The position numbers were made by a program, and so were the translations under genes. A stretch of 64,000 nucleotides of DNA from VRUE01 sp963774405 (lineage in GTDB: Bacteria; Actinomycetota; Thermoleophilia; Solirubrobacterales; 70-9): the NCBI GenBank assembly GCA_963774405.1, contig CAVZEV010000009.1, positions 194,888 through 258,887 on the forward strand, read 5' to 3'. Position 1 is the first letter of the stretch. Every line of letters begins with the position of its first letter. Below, in pieces: positions 1 to 9,513 of the stretch. The notes beneath the pieces were generated by a model. That model was not told the DNA's origin. It saw nothing but the letters and a program-made list of their open reading frames with translations, and searched no databases.

Positions 1-1
1 G

Positions 2-151
2 ACCTTGACGCTACGCGCCAAGAAGGCGGCGCAGCGAGCCCTTCGCAAGACCGGCCACTTGCGCGTCTCGTTCACCGTTTCCTTCAAGACGCCCGACGCC
101 GCACCGGTTTCCGCGAAGCGGAGCGTCAAACTGGCTCTGGCCGGCAGCTAG
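2..151 (+). CDS. C-terminal end of a secreted or surface protein (partial)
   Basis: The frame is open from the window edge to TAG at 149-151. It encodes 49 residues: a Lys/Arg/Ala-rich stretch, then alternating hydrophobic residues (LRVSFTVSF) and a short KLALAGS end. Ala/Arg-rich segments followed by beta strands of this kind also close the large secreted PKD protein that ends at 2335, so I infer the C-terminus of another secreted protein of that style. The N-terminal part and any functional domain lie outside the window. Confidence 0.6.
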   Translation, partial: TLTLRAKKAAQRALRKTGHLRVSFTVSFKTPDAAPVSAKRSVKLALAGS

Positions 152-236
152 CCGGCGATGCTCGCCCGCCCGTCAAGTCGGGCTCGTCGGTTCGTCTCGT
201 GTTCGGCTGGGGCGTGCTACCCGGTAGGTTCGGAGA

Positions 237-1369
237 ATGAGCAAGCGTGTGGTCGTACTCGGTGCCGGCTTTGGCGGATTGGAGCTGAGCACGATGCTTT
301 CGGAGGCCTCCGGCGGCGAGATCGAGGTGACGCTGATCGACAAGGCGGACTCCTTCGTCTTCGGCTTCTCCAAGCTCGACCTGATGTTCGGGCACGAGCA
401 GCCCGCGGCGGTGCGGATCGCCTACGCCGATATCGCCAAGCCCGGGGTGCGGGTGCTGCGTGAGACGGTGACGGCGATCGATCCCGAGGCGCGGCGGGTG
501 ACCACAGACGCCGGGACGCAGGAGGGCGATGTGCTCGTCATCGCGCTCGGTGCCGACTACGACTTCGATGCCACTCCCGGCCTGCGCGAGGCGGGCAACG
601 AGTTCTACTCGGTGGCCGGGGCCGAACGGCTTGCCGCGGTGATCCCGACCTTCACCGAGGGGCACGCGGTGGTCGGCGTCGCCGGGGCGCCGTTCAAGTG
701 CCCGCCGGCGCCGAGCGAGTGCGCGCTGCTGCTCGACGAGGCGCTGCGCTCGCGCGGGGTGCGCGACGCCTGCCGGATCTCCTTCGTGATCCCGCTGCCG
801 ACGCCGGTGCCGCCCTCGCCGGAGGCCTCGGCGGCGCTCGAAGCGGAGTTCGCCGCGCGTGGGATCGAGCTGATCGCCGGCCGCCGCTTCAGCGCCCTCG
901 ACCCCGAGCGCAGCGTGGCGCTGCTCGACGACGGCAGCGAGCTGCCGTTCGACCTCTTCCTCGGCGTGCCCAAGCACCAGGCGCCCCGACGTGGTGATCG
1001 CCGGCGGCATCACCGAGGACGGCTACATGCCGGTCGATCCGGCACGCTGGGACTCGCTTCCCGGGCGTCTACGCGGTGGGCGACGTCGCCACCGCGGGCG
1101 TGCCCAAGGCAGGCGTCTTCGCCGAGGGCGCGGCAAGATCGTCGCCCAGGAGCTGCTCGCCGAACTCGCCGGGGGCGAGGCGCCGGGTCGTCACTTCGGG
1201 CCAGGGCACCTGTTACATCGAGTTCGGCAGCGGCCGGGTCGGCAGCGTCGACATCGACTTCCTCTCTGGTCCGTCGCGAACCGGGAGCTTCAACGCGCCG
1301 TCCACCGAGCAGGTGGCCGAGAAGGAGCGCTTCGGCTCTACCCGCCGGGCGCGCTGGTTCGGTTCCTGA
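237..1369 (+). pseudogene. FAD/NAD(P)-dependent oxidoreductase, sulfide:quinone reductase/NDH-2 type, frameshifted
   Basis: The N-terminus is a dinucleotide-binding fold, VVVLGAGFGGLE (residues 5-16). The C-terminal half carries the FAD-contacting YAVGDVATAG motif. Together they indicate a two-dinucleotide-binding-domain flavoprotein that oxidises a small donor or NAD(P)H; sulfide:quinone reductase-like and NDH-2-like members share this layout. The frame changes about four times: an extra C near 984, an extra G near 1062, a missing base near 1131 and an extra G near 1202. Each change lies in a short homopolymer, and the protein resumes sensibly afterwards, ending RRARWFGS at TGA 1367-1369. 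I favour sequence error over true decay. ATG at 237 follows a short GGAG-like site. It converges on the hydrolase at 1406. Confidence 0.7.
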
Positions 1370-1377
1370 GTGATGAA

Positions 1378-1401
1378 TTGACCCCGCGATAGGGGGGTCA
1401 A
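1378..1401. terminator. Bidirectional hairpin terminator between convergent genes
   Basis: The arms TTGACCCC (1378-1385) and GGGGTCAA (1394-1401) pair perfectly with an 8-nt loop. The hairpin sits in the 36-bp gap between the convergent reductase (ends 1369) and hydrolase (ends 1406) genes. No clear T-tract follows on either side. Confidence 0.6.
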
Positions 1402-1405
1402 TCGA

Positions 1406-2302
1406 TCATTGAACGCCGAGGAAACGGTCGACTGCCCGGGTGAACTGGCGGCGCGCCTGGAAGAGAAAGGCGTGGGCGCCGGGGAAGACGCTGAGCTTGG
1501 CTCTGGGGACGCGCGCCGCGATCCGCCGCAGGTTGATCGGCGGCACCACAGGGTCCTGAGCGCCGGCGGCGGCCAGAGTCGGAGCGGCGATGGCCGCCAG
1601 CTGGCGGTAGTTGCGGTTGCTGCGCAGCCAGGGGTCCTCGGCGGCGACCTGGCGGTGCGTGGTCGCCGCGGGCACGTGGAAGTCGTCGGGGATCTCTCCG
1701 CTCTGGCTGGCGATTTCGAGGCGGCGCAGGAAGCGCCGACCCTCGGCCTGGCGGCCTGGCGGGTAGAGCTCGCGCAGGATGTCGGCTTCGGAGGGGTCGG
1801 GCTCGCTGTCGATCGCCTGGGCCTTCGGGGTGCCGAGCACGGTGCGGCTGCCGCCGGGGTTGGTGCCGGCGAGGATCAGGCGGGAGACGCGGGCCGGGTG
1901 GTCGATCGCGAGGCGCTGGGCGACGAAGCCGCCCATCGACCAGCCGAGCACGTCGACTCGCGGCAGGCCGATGGCGCCCATCAGGCCCGCGGTGGCGTTG
2001 GCGAGGGAGTCGAAGCTGCGCCCGTGCCACGGTCCCGACTTCCCCACCCCGGGGTAGTCGAAGAGGACGAGGCGGTGATCGCGCGCCAGCAGGCGCAGCA
2101 GCGCCGGGTCCCATTCGGCCATCGTCGAGCCGGTGCCGATCAGCATCACCAGCGGCGGCCCCTGGCCGCGTTCGTACCAGGCGATCCTGGTGTGACCGAC
2201 CGGGGTGACGTGGACCTTGGCTCGGAAAGGCGCCGCCGAGCTCTGGCCGCAGCCGGTGAGCAGGGCCGCGAGGCCGAGGTAGATCGCCAGACGTGCCCTC
2301 AT
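1406..2302 (-). CDS. Alpha/beta-hydrolase lipoprotein
   Basis: A 298-residue protein. The N-terminus is a lipoprotein signal with lipobox LLTGC (Cys about residue 18), so it is probably anchored outside the membrane. The hydrolase core shows GTGSTMAEWDP (oxyanion region), the nucleophile elbow GWSMGG (Ser about 122), a candidate acid in GAQDPVVP and a candidate His in PGAHAFLF, in the usual Ser-Asp-His order. The substrate cannot be told; esterase, lipase or haloperoxidase-like members share these motifs. It lies 32 bp downstream of the large S53/PKD gene on the same strand and could be co-transcribed with it. Confidence 0.85.
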   Translation of the reverse strand: MRARLAIYLGLAALLTGCGQSSAAPFRAKVHVTPVGHTRIAWYERGQGPPLVMLIGTGSTMAEWDPALLRLLARDHRLVLFDYPGVGKSGPWHGRSFDSLANATAGLMGAIGLPRVDVLGWSMGGFVAQRLAIDHPARVSRLILAGTNPGGSRTVLGTPKAQAIDSEPDPSEADILRELYPPGRQAEGRRFLRRLEIASQSGEIPDDFHVPAATTHRQVAAEDPWLRSNRNYRQLAAIAAPTLAAAGAQDPVVPPINLRRIAARVPRAKLSVFPGAHAFLFQARRQFTRAVDRFLGVQ

Positions 2303-2334
2303 CCTCGCAGCCTAGAGCCGAATGCGGCCGCGGC

Positions 2335-5300
2335 TCAGCGCCTGTAGAGGAGCGAGGTGTGCTTGTGGGCTTGTCCTCCCGCGGGCGTGGTGAGGGAAAT
2401 CGAGATCGCGATGCGAAGGCTGGCACCACGCGCCGCCTCCCGCACGGCGCGGGCGCTCGGCGCGATCGTCAAGCGCGTGGTCTTTGCACCCGATGTCTGC
2501 GCTGAGGCAGCTCCGTAGGCGAAGCGCTTGGCGGGCCGAGCGAGGGCAGTGGGTCGCCTGGCCGAGGTGGGCCTGCCGCTTGGGCACCTCGGTCGCAGCC
2601 CGCCGGCCCGTTGCCGGCGTCGTGTCCGGCGGTGGGCGAGGATCGCCGTCGCTGCCGCGTCGAAGCGTCCCGGGCCTGAGGCCAGCAGCGAGAGCACGAC
2701 CCGCCCGTTGCAGCCGGTCGTGATGCCGCGGAGGTCGAAGCCGGCCGGGGCCGGCGGCGCAGGAACGGTCGGTGGGGCACCCGAGCTGGGCCCCCCTCCG
2801 CCTTTGGTGTCGACCGGCGTGGTGACGACCACGGTCTTGGAGACGCTGTCTTTCAGGCCCGCATCGTCCGTGACGGTGAGGGTGGCGGTGTATTCGCCGT
2901 CCTGGGCATAGGTGTGCAGGAGTTTGGTCCCTTTGCTCTGCAGGCCGTCCCCGAAGTCCCAGCTCCATTGCTCGATCGTGCCGTCCGGATCGCTCGATGA
3001 TGAGCCATCGAAGGCGAGCGTTCGTGCCCCGGCTTGCTCCGCAGCGCTTGCCTCGAAGTCGGCGTGCGGCGGTGCCGGTGCGACGCTGATCGGCCGCGAG
3101 GTTTCCGCCGAGTTGCCTTCGTCGTCCGTCACCGTGAGGGCCACCGTGTAATCGCCGGCCTGTGCGTAGGCGTGGGAGGGCGAGGCGCCGCTTGCGTGGG
3201 GCCCGTCGCCGAAATCCCATTTGTAGCTTTCGATCCCGTGACCGGTGGGACTCGATGCCGAGCCGGTGAACTGGATCGGCTGCGTCGCGATTGGCGCATC
3301 TGGGGTGCTCGAGAAGCCGGCCAGCAGCGCTGCCGCCTCCTGCTCGGCAAGTGCGCGGTAGGGCGAGAGCCCACCCGAAGGAGCACTCAGCCCGGCACCG
3401 ACCGCAGTACATGCCTCGGCCTGCGGACAGGACGCGGCGAACAACCAGCTTTCGTGCCACCACCCCGGCGGCTGCGGGGCGCCCGGTATTTCCAGGACGG
3501 ACCAGCTCGTTCCGTTCCAGCGCTCGCCCAACACCTCCGCGTAGTTGCCGGAATCGGCTATCTGGCGGTAGCTGCCCACCGCGGTGCATGAGTCGGCCGA
3601 GGCGCAGGAGACGCCTGAGAGGCTGGCTTCTTCGCTCGCGGCGGGCTCGGGGATCGCTTGGAGCGACCAGGCGCTGCCGTTCCAGCGCTCCGCCAGGGGT
3701 CCCCAGTGGTACTCCGTGCCGAACTTGGCGAGATGGCCGCCGACAGCCATGCACGCTGAAGGCGAATCACAGGAGACCGCTTCCAGCCGGTTGGTTGGGT
3801 GCGTCCCGCCAAGTTCGACCGTGCTCAGGGTCTGCCATTCGATCCCGTTCCAGCGCTCGGCCAGGGTCGTTTCTTCTTCCACTTCGTGGTTGAAGCCCAC
3901 GGCGGTGCAGGAGCTCGTAGTGGGGCAGGACACTGCCAGCAGCCTGCTTCCCGAGGTTGCGCCTGGGCTCGGCGCGGGCTGGATGGCCCAGGCAGCACCG
4001 TTCCAGCGCCCGACCAGGGGGCGCTTGACGCCGCCGCTGCCTTCGCTGTAGCCAACGGCCGTGCAGGCGGTCGCGGAGGTGCACGAGACGCCGTTCAGCA
4101 GAGCGGCGACAGCGCCGCTGGGGATCGGGGCGGGGAGGATCTCCCATTTGCCCCCGTCCCAGTGCTCGACCAACGGCTTCACCGATTCGCTCGGGGCCCT
4201 GTAGTACCCGACGGCGAGGCAGTCGTTCGCCGAGCTGCACGACACGCTGCCGAGCAGGGCGTACCAGTTGTGCATCCAGCCTTCGTCCAGTTCCGGCGGG
4301 TTCGGTGTTTCCATCGCCGACCATTCGGTTCCGTCCCAGGCCTCGGCCAGGGTGACTTCGGTGTGCACGGCGAGGCTCCAGTTCTCGCCGACCGCCATGC
4401 ACCGGTTCGCCTCCACGCAGGAGACGTCGAAAGCCCGGTGCCCGCTACCCGAGTTGGGTGGCTGGGGAAGGGTCTCAGGGTCCAGTGGGACGGGGCTGTG
4501 AGGAATTCCTCGTCATCGCCGCGGACGAGCCCGGCGCCGTTCTTGGCAGTGGCGCGGAAGTGGTAGGCGTGGGATGGGCCAAGGTCGCTCACCGGGGCGC
4601 TCACCTCGATGTCTTCCTCGCCGGGGTCGATGTGTTCCGCTCTGACCGGGACCTTGAACCCGTAGGAGTCAGTCGGCCCGTATTCGAAGTAGTAGGTCGT
4701 TTCGAGTCCTTCCGGGTTGATGGTCGCGTGCAGGGTCGCGCCTGAGGCCCGGATGTCACTGGCAGTACCGGTGGTGACCTGCGGCGGGGTCGTGCCGAAG
4801 GAGCGGTCGACACCGGGAACTGCCCCGGCCGAATTGGTCGCGACTATCCGGTAGTGGTAGGGCGTGTGGCCCTGGAGGCCTTCGATTGCCTGGCTCACCT
4901 CCACGTATCCGGAATTGGACCCGATGCCCTCGCCCGCGATCGGGACGCTGGTTCCGTAGTCGGTCGTTTCCCCGTATTCGAACCAGTATTCGGTCGTCAG
5001 TCCGTCCGGTTCGATTGACCCGTGCAGGACCGCCTTGCCGGCGTCGAGGACCGTGGCTGCTTCGGTGACCGCCGTCGGCAGCGAGAACGGTCCTTCCGGA
5101 GTGCCCCAGCCGCTTGGCCCGTCGTAGCCGGGGGCTGCCTGACAGAGATAGGTGGCGTCGAAGCCGGTCTGGCTTTCGCTTGCGCAGTGGCCGTTTTCCC
5201 CTTCGCTCACATCGAAGAGGCCGACATCGTTGCCCGCACGCCAAAAACCGCTCGGCCCGCTGGCGCGAAAGGAGGCGGTGGAGAGGGCCTCGATGCCGGC

Positions 5301-6377
5301 GACGAGCGGCGTGGCGACGCTGGTTCCGCCCAGGAGTTCCCAGCCCGACTGTTGGTAGCTGTCATAGACCGAGACAGGTGTTTGCGGGTCCGCGACGGCG
5401 GAGACGTCGGCGAGCGACCGGCCCGGGCAGCCCGGGTCCTTTTGCCAGGCGGGCTTGGCCTCGTAGCTGCTGCAGCCGCTGCCGGCGCCCGACCAGGCGC
5501 TCTCGGCCCAGCCGCGAGCGTTGCCGGACCGGTTGAGCCTGGTGCCGCCGACGGCGATTGTGAAAGGCGATGCCGCCGGGTAGTAGACGCCGTATCCCCA
5601 GTCGCCGGTGGCGAAGAGGGTTGGTATGCCGGGGTGGTCGAAGCGCGGGTCTTCGGTCGCCTCGCCGGCGAACTCTTCGCTTGCCCAGCTGTCGCTGATC
5701 ACTGTTGCGCCCAGGCTCGCCGCGGTTTCGACGGCGGCCGCCATGTCGTCGAGTTCGTTGCTGTCAGCCTCGACCAGGACGATTCGGCACTGCGGACAGG
5801 TCGCCGAGACCATGTCGAGGTCCAGTGACGTCTCCAGCGCCCAGCCGGCATTCGGTTCGGGGTAGTTGCCGGATTCTCCGGCCTGGTTCACCTTGGCGAA
5901 GCATGCGCTCGCCGAGGTGCAGGCCGGCAGGCCGTAGTGGCTGCGATAGGCGCCGAGGTCGGATTCTGCGCTCGGGTCGTCGTAGGCGATCGTGATCGCC
6001 ACCAGCCGGCCTTCTCCGCCCGTGTTGGGGAGGCCGTAGGCGGAGCGTAGGTCCGCGGGCGAGAAGCCGCCGAGCTGTCCGCTGCCTTCGAGGTCCGGGC
6101 CGGTGACCGGAGCGCCCCGCCGGGTCGGCACGACCGCGGTCATGCAGGAGACCCGCTCGCTGGTCGGGGGCGGGCAGGCGGCGTAGGGCCTGGTTTCGCT
6201 GGGATGTCGCGAGTACGGTTCGATCGCCGCAGGTGAGCCCGCGACCTTCGCTCCAGCGAGCGCCGCCCCGGACGCCGGCCAAACGGTCCCGCCGGGTGAG
6301 GCGCCGGCGATTCCCGGCGCGGCGATGGTGCAGGCAAGAGCCAACAGGCAGGCGCTCGCAGCTCGACCGACCTCCAA
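2335..6377 (-). CDS. Giant secreted S53 (sedolisin-like) peptidase with repeat and PKD domains, one frameshift
   Basis: Numbering from GTG at 6386: signal peptide about 10-30, then an S53 peptidase with ETSLD (Glu185 and Asp189 of the catalytic set), FATGDWG (oxyanion Asp) and GGTSVATP (nucleophile Ser). I see no long pro-domain. Two Fn3-like repeats follow (ATLHATINPEG..YYFEYGPT type). About seven repeats of the type VSCxxAxxCxAVG..LAERWNGxxW come next, then two PKD domains (WDFGDG, YTVALTVTDD) and an Arg/Ala-rich C-terminal domain. Open frames at 4179-6386 and 2335-4416 join near 4465-4470, where one C appears missing; HWTPETLPQPPNSGSG then reads through. TTG at 6377 is the likely start: GGGGAGG at 6386-6392 is 8 nt upstream, whereas GTG at 6386 touches that site. 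Confidence 0.8.
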
Positions 6378-6465
6378 GTTGCACACCTCCCCGTGGATTT
6401 CGTCTTCGGCCTGAGGGAGCAGTGCCCAGTCCAGGCATCAAACAGAGATCGCTGACCAATTAGTC

Positions 6466-7386
6466 ATGGGTTTATATAGCGGTGGGCGACCTGTCGCAAG
6501 CGCATCGGTGGTTAGGCCGGTCGCTAGATTTGACCCGTGGCCGAGTGCCCTCTACTACGCGATTCCGGCGTTCGTGCTGCTGCTCGTGATGGAGCTGCTC
6601 TCGTTCAGGTACCTGCGCGACGACGACCTGGTCGGCTACGAGGCGCGCGACACGCGCACCAGCCTGACAATGGGTGGCGGCAACGTCGTCATCAACGCGG
6701 TCTGGAAGTTGGTCGTACTGGTCGCCTACGCGGGGCTGTATGAGCTGACGCCGCTGCGGATGCCGGCGGATCAGTGGTGGACCTACGTGCTGCTCTTCCT
6801 CGCCGACGACCTCGCCTACTACTGGTTCCACCGCGTCCACCACGAGGTGCGGGTCTTCTGGGCCAGCCACGTCGTCCACCACTCCTCCGAGCACTACAAC
6901 CTCTCGACCGCGCTGCGCCAGACCTGGACGCCGATGACGGCGCTGCCCTTCTGGGCGCCGCTGGCGCTGCTCGGCTTCGCCCCCTGGATGATCCTGCTGC
7001 AGATCTCGATCAGCCTGATCTACCAGTTCTGGATTCACACCGAGCGGGTGGGCAAGCTGCCGGCGCCGATCGAGTTCTTCTTCAACACGCCCTCGCACCA
7101 CCGCGTTCACCACGGCGCCAACGAGGTCTACCTCGACCGCAACTACGGCGGCATCCTGATCGTCTGGGACCGCCTCTTCGGTACCTACCAGGGCGAGACC
7201 GAGCGGGTCCGCTACGGGCTGACCAAGAACATCCGCAGCTTCCGCCCGGCCAAGGTCGCCTTCCACGAGTTCGCCGATATCGCCCGTGACGTGCGCGCGG
7301 CAGAGACCTGGCGCGAGCGGCTCGGCTACGTCTTTCGCGGCCCAGGCTGGTCGCCCGACGGCAGCGGCAGCGGCACCCGCGGCTGA
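6466..7386 (+). CDS. Sterol desaturase / fatty acid hydroxylase family membrane protein
   Basis: A 306-residue integral membrane protein with the histidine clusters of the family: HRVHH and HVVHHSSEHYN before the third membrane region, and HHRVHHG after it. These bind a di-iron centre that hydroxylates or desaturates lipids. Hydrophobic segments lie at about 25-45, 70-90, 100-115 and 160-190. The conserved part begins near FDPWPSALYYAIP, so the first 20 residues from ATG 6466 may not be translated; no good Shine-Dalgarno site decides the start. It is divergent from the S53 gene across about 90 bp. The lipid substrate is unknown. Confidence 0.88.
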   Translation: MGLYSGGRPVASASVVRPVARFDPWPSALYYAIPAFVLLLVMELLSFRYLRDDDLVGYEARDTRTSLTMGGGNVVINAVWKLVVLVAYAGLYELTPLRMPADQWWTYVLLFLADDLAYYWFHRVHHEVRVFWASHVVHHSSEHYNLSTALRQTWTPMTALPFWAPLALLGFAPWMILLQISISLIYQFWIHTERVGKLPAPIEFFFNTPSHHRVHHGANEVYLDRNYGGILIVWDRLFGTYQGETERVRYGLTKNIRSFRPAKVAFHEFADIARDVRAAETWRERLGYVFRGPGWSPDGSGSGTRG

Positions 7387-7425
7387 CCCGTTTGGGGCTC
7401 TAAACCGCCGGGTACTGATGGCGGC

Positions 7426-7566
7426 ATGGAGCTATCGATACTGCTGGTGATCATTGGGATCGTCTTGGCGATCCTCGTCAACTACATCCTCGGGATCATC
7501 GTGATCCTGATCGGGTTGGCGCTGCTCTTGCTACCGCGCTTGAGGGGTGGTGCTCGCGAAGTCTGA
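7426..7566 (+). CDS. Small hydrophobic membrane protein, 46 aa
   Basis: ATG 7426 to TGA 7564-7566 encodes a peptide that is almost wholly one or two transmembrane helices (ILLVIIGIVLAILVNY, then IVILIGLALLLL), ending in a positively charged tail RLRGGAREV. It lies 39 bp after the desaturase gene and 22 bp before the next gene on the same strand, so a common transcript is plausible. Function unknown. The hydrophobic pattern and the basic C-terminal end support a real short membrane protein rather than chance coding. Confidence 0.55.
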   Translation: MELSILLVIIGIVLAILVNYILGIIVILIGLALLLLPRLRGGAREV

Positions 7567-7588
7567 AGTCTGATGTAAAGCTTGCTCG

Positions 7589-8182
7589 ATGGACCCCTGG
7601 AAGCTTCCTCTCATAGTTGCCGGGGTTGTGGTGCCAATCGTCGCGGCCTTCATGCTTGGTGGACCGGGTGTGGGGGTCGCGATTGGTGCGTTGGCGGTGC
7701 TTGGACTGCTCGTCTTCGCGATTCGCCAGCGGCCCGAGGGGCCGATCGCCTCGGCCGACCGGCGCGACGCCAGGCACCACGTGCTGATCGTCGCCGCCGG
7801 CGGGGTGGAGGAGCCGGCCGACGTGGCGCGGATCACCGGCATTGCCGGGATCGCCGCGGGCGACGGCGAGGAGGACGAGGTGCGGGTGCTGGTGCCGGCC
7901 CGGATCGGCTTCCTCGACCGCTGGGCCTCCGACGTCGAGGACGCCCGCCACCGCGCCCAGCAGCGCCTGGTGATGACCGTGGCGGCGCTGGCCAAGGCGG
8001 GCGTGGCGGCCGAGGCGCGGGTCGGCGACGAGGACATCGTGCAGGCGGTCGAGGACCAGCTGCAGAGCTACCCCGCGACCGAGGTGGTGCTGGTCAGCGG
8101 CGAGGGCGACGAGGCCGAGGAGGCGGCCGCCGAGCTGCGCTCACGCCTGCGCGCCGAGTTCCACCACGTCGAGGGCGGCTGA
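7589..8182 (+). CDS. Membrane-anchored protein with a UspA-like cytoplasmic domain
   Basis: A 197-residue protein. Two hydrophobic segments (residues 6-25 and 28-45) are followed by a soluble domain starting HHVLIVAAGGV. It continues with alternating strands and helices and an acidic C-terminal end (EVVLVSGEGDEAEE). The alpha/beta layout resembles a universal-stress-type or GerA-neighbour domain, but I see no complete ATP-binding G-2X-G-9X-G(S/T) motif, so nucleotide binding is not shown. It may be co-transcribed with the 46-residue membrane peptide just upstream. It converges on the gene ending at 8184. Confidence 0.65.
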   Translation: MDPWKLPLIVAGVVVPIVAAFMLGGPGVGVAIGALAVLGLLVFAIRQRPEGPIASADRRDARHHVLIVAAGGVEEPADVARITGIAGIAAGDGEEDEVRVLVPARIGFLDRWASDVEDARHRAQQRLVMTVAALAKAGVAAEARVGDEDIVQAVEDQLQSYPATEVVLVSGEGDEAEEAAAELRSRLRAEFHHVEGG

Positions 8183-8183
8183 C

Positions 8184-9210
8184 TCAGCAGGGGTGGGGGC
8201 GGGCGGCGCTCTTGACTACCTGGAAGGCGCGGCCGGGGATGCGCTTGAGCTGGTCGAGGTTCTCGTCGTCCCAGCGGCGGTCGCTGCTGCCGCTGAAGAT
8301 ACCAGTTGGAGCCGTTGTCGGCGACGATCAGGCCGTAGCGCTTCATCGCCGCGGCGATCGCCCTGGCGCCGCCGCTGAAGCGGCCGAGGCCGTAGCCGGG
8401 CTTGAGCCGGAGGCGCGTGCCCATCGCCGGCGCGTTGGGGTTGGAGGTGTCGCCGGCGCAGTGGGAGGCGGGGTGGACCCAGGCGTTGCGGGTGCTGTCG
8501 AAGGTGACGCGGATCGCGTGGTCGAGGTGCCCGGCGGCGACCTCGTCGTAGCGGACCAGGCCGGGGAAGATCGGCAGGCCGGCGGCGTCGGCCGAGGTCC
8601 AGGAATCGGGACGGCGGCGCGGCCGAGCGCAGGTCCCAGCGGGCGCCCGAGTCGGCGTTCCAGTGCGGCCGCCGCCGCGCGCCTGAAGAAGGCGCGGTAG
8701 AGCTCGTACAGCGTGCAGGCGGAGCGGTCGACGACGAGCACGTGGCGGTCGCCGTCGCTGCGGCCGCCGCCCTCGACCGGCGCGCCGCTCGGGGATCGGG
8801 AAGGGGCCGCGGTCGCTCTCGTCGCCGTAGGCGGTGTAGTGGATCGGCAGCTTGCGCTCGGCGCGGCGCCGACCACCGCGTAGGGGAAGCCGTAGGCGCG
8901 CGGCGAGCCGAAGTCGGGGTGGAGCAGGTCGCCGCCATGGGCGTCGATGTAGGCGATCGTCGCGGCCGAGTTGCGGGCGACGCGGCGCCCTGGAGATGTC
9001 CTGGTTCCAGGCGGCCTCGCTGGGCAGGGACGGCGCGCGGCGGCGAGAGCCAGGCGGCGGGTCGGGGAAGACCGGGCAGCCGCCGAGGTCGGGGTAGGGG
9101 CCGAGCGGCTGCGCCGAGACGGAGACCGCGACCGCGGTCGCGACCAGCGCCAGTCCCAGCACCGCGGCGAACGCGCGCCTCCGAGCTTGACCCCGCTCCG
9201 GCGTGGTCAA
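8184..9210 (-). pseudogene. Secreted protein of unknown family, multiply frameshifted
   Basis: The start region from ATG 9210 encodes a basic N-terminus and a signal-like segment (AVLGLALVATAVAVSVSAQP). Fragments in all three frames then read as one protein: CPVFPDPPPG, LPSEAAWNQDIS, KLPIHYTAYGDESDRGPFPIP, HVLVVDRSACTLYELYRAFF, and a long conserved-looking block with WVHPASHCAGDTSNPNAPAMGT and LRLKPGYGL, ending KSAARPHPC at TGA 8184-8186. I recall bacterial secreted proteins with a similar HPAxHxA..PxMGxRxRLK core but no assigned function. At least six single-base indels separate the pieces, so the sequence in this patch is probably unreliable. Confidence 0.6.
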
Positions 9211-9414
9211 TCATCGCCGCTCGGTCATCGCCGGCGATCGCGGTCGCGGACCTGGAGCCGGCCCGATCTCCAGCTCGGTCGACTTGCGAGCTTGCGGATC
9301 GCGGCCTGCTCGACGGCAAGCGCGCCTGATCGTGAGCCGGCCGATCGCGAAGCCGCCGATCGCCGCTGCGCCGACGGCGAGCGCGCCGACCGCCATCGCG
9401 CCGCGGGCCTGCAT
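9211..9414 (-). pseudogene. Small A(V/I)GxL-repeat protein, frameshifted
   Basis: From ATG 9414 the frame reads MQARGAMAVGALAVGAAAIG then GFAIGRLTIRR, a five-residue repeat of the A-(I/V)-G-x-(L/F) kind. The pattern continues only if the frame is corrected several times: LAVEQAAIRKL, then VDELEIGRLQVRD. Short proteins ending in repeated (E/D)-L-x-V-x-x-L strands are common beside other actinobacterial genes, and a beta-solenoid or membrane-apposed scaffold role is possible; no enzymatic motif is visible. Three to four indels lie within 200 bp, as in the neighbouring gene at 8184. Confidence 0.45.
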
Positions 9415-9513
9415 CCCGGTGGCGGTGATGGGCCTGATCTCGGGCCGGAAGAAGGAGATGCCGAATCGCTGGACATCGCCCCAACCGTAGCGCGGTTAGC
9501 CTGCGCGGCGCTG

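Noticed and set aside
9211..9414. Calling the A(V/I)GxL protein a pentapeptide-repeat DNA gyrase inhibitor
   Set aside because: The repeat does not fit A(D/N)LxX and the frame is broken; only a description is safe.
8971..9513. The 422-codon version of the amidotransferase
   Set aside because: The first 181 codons are antisense to two minus-strand genes and Arg-rich; the family start is at ATG 9514.
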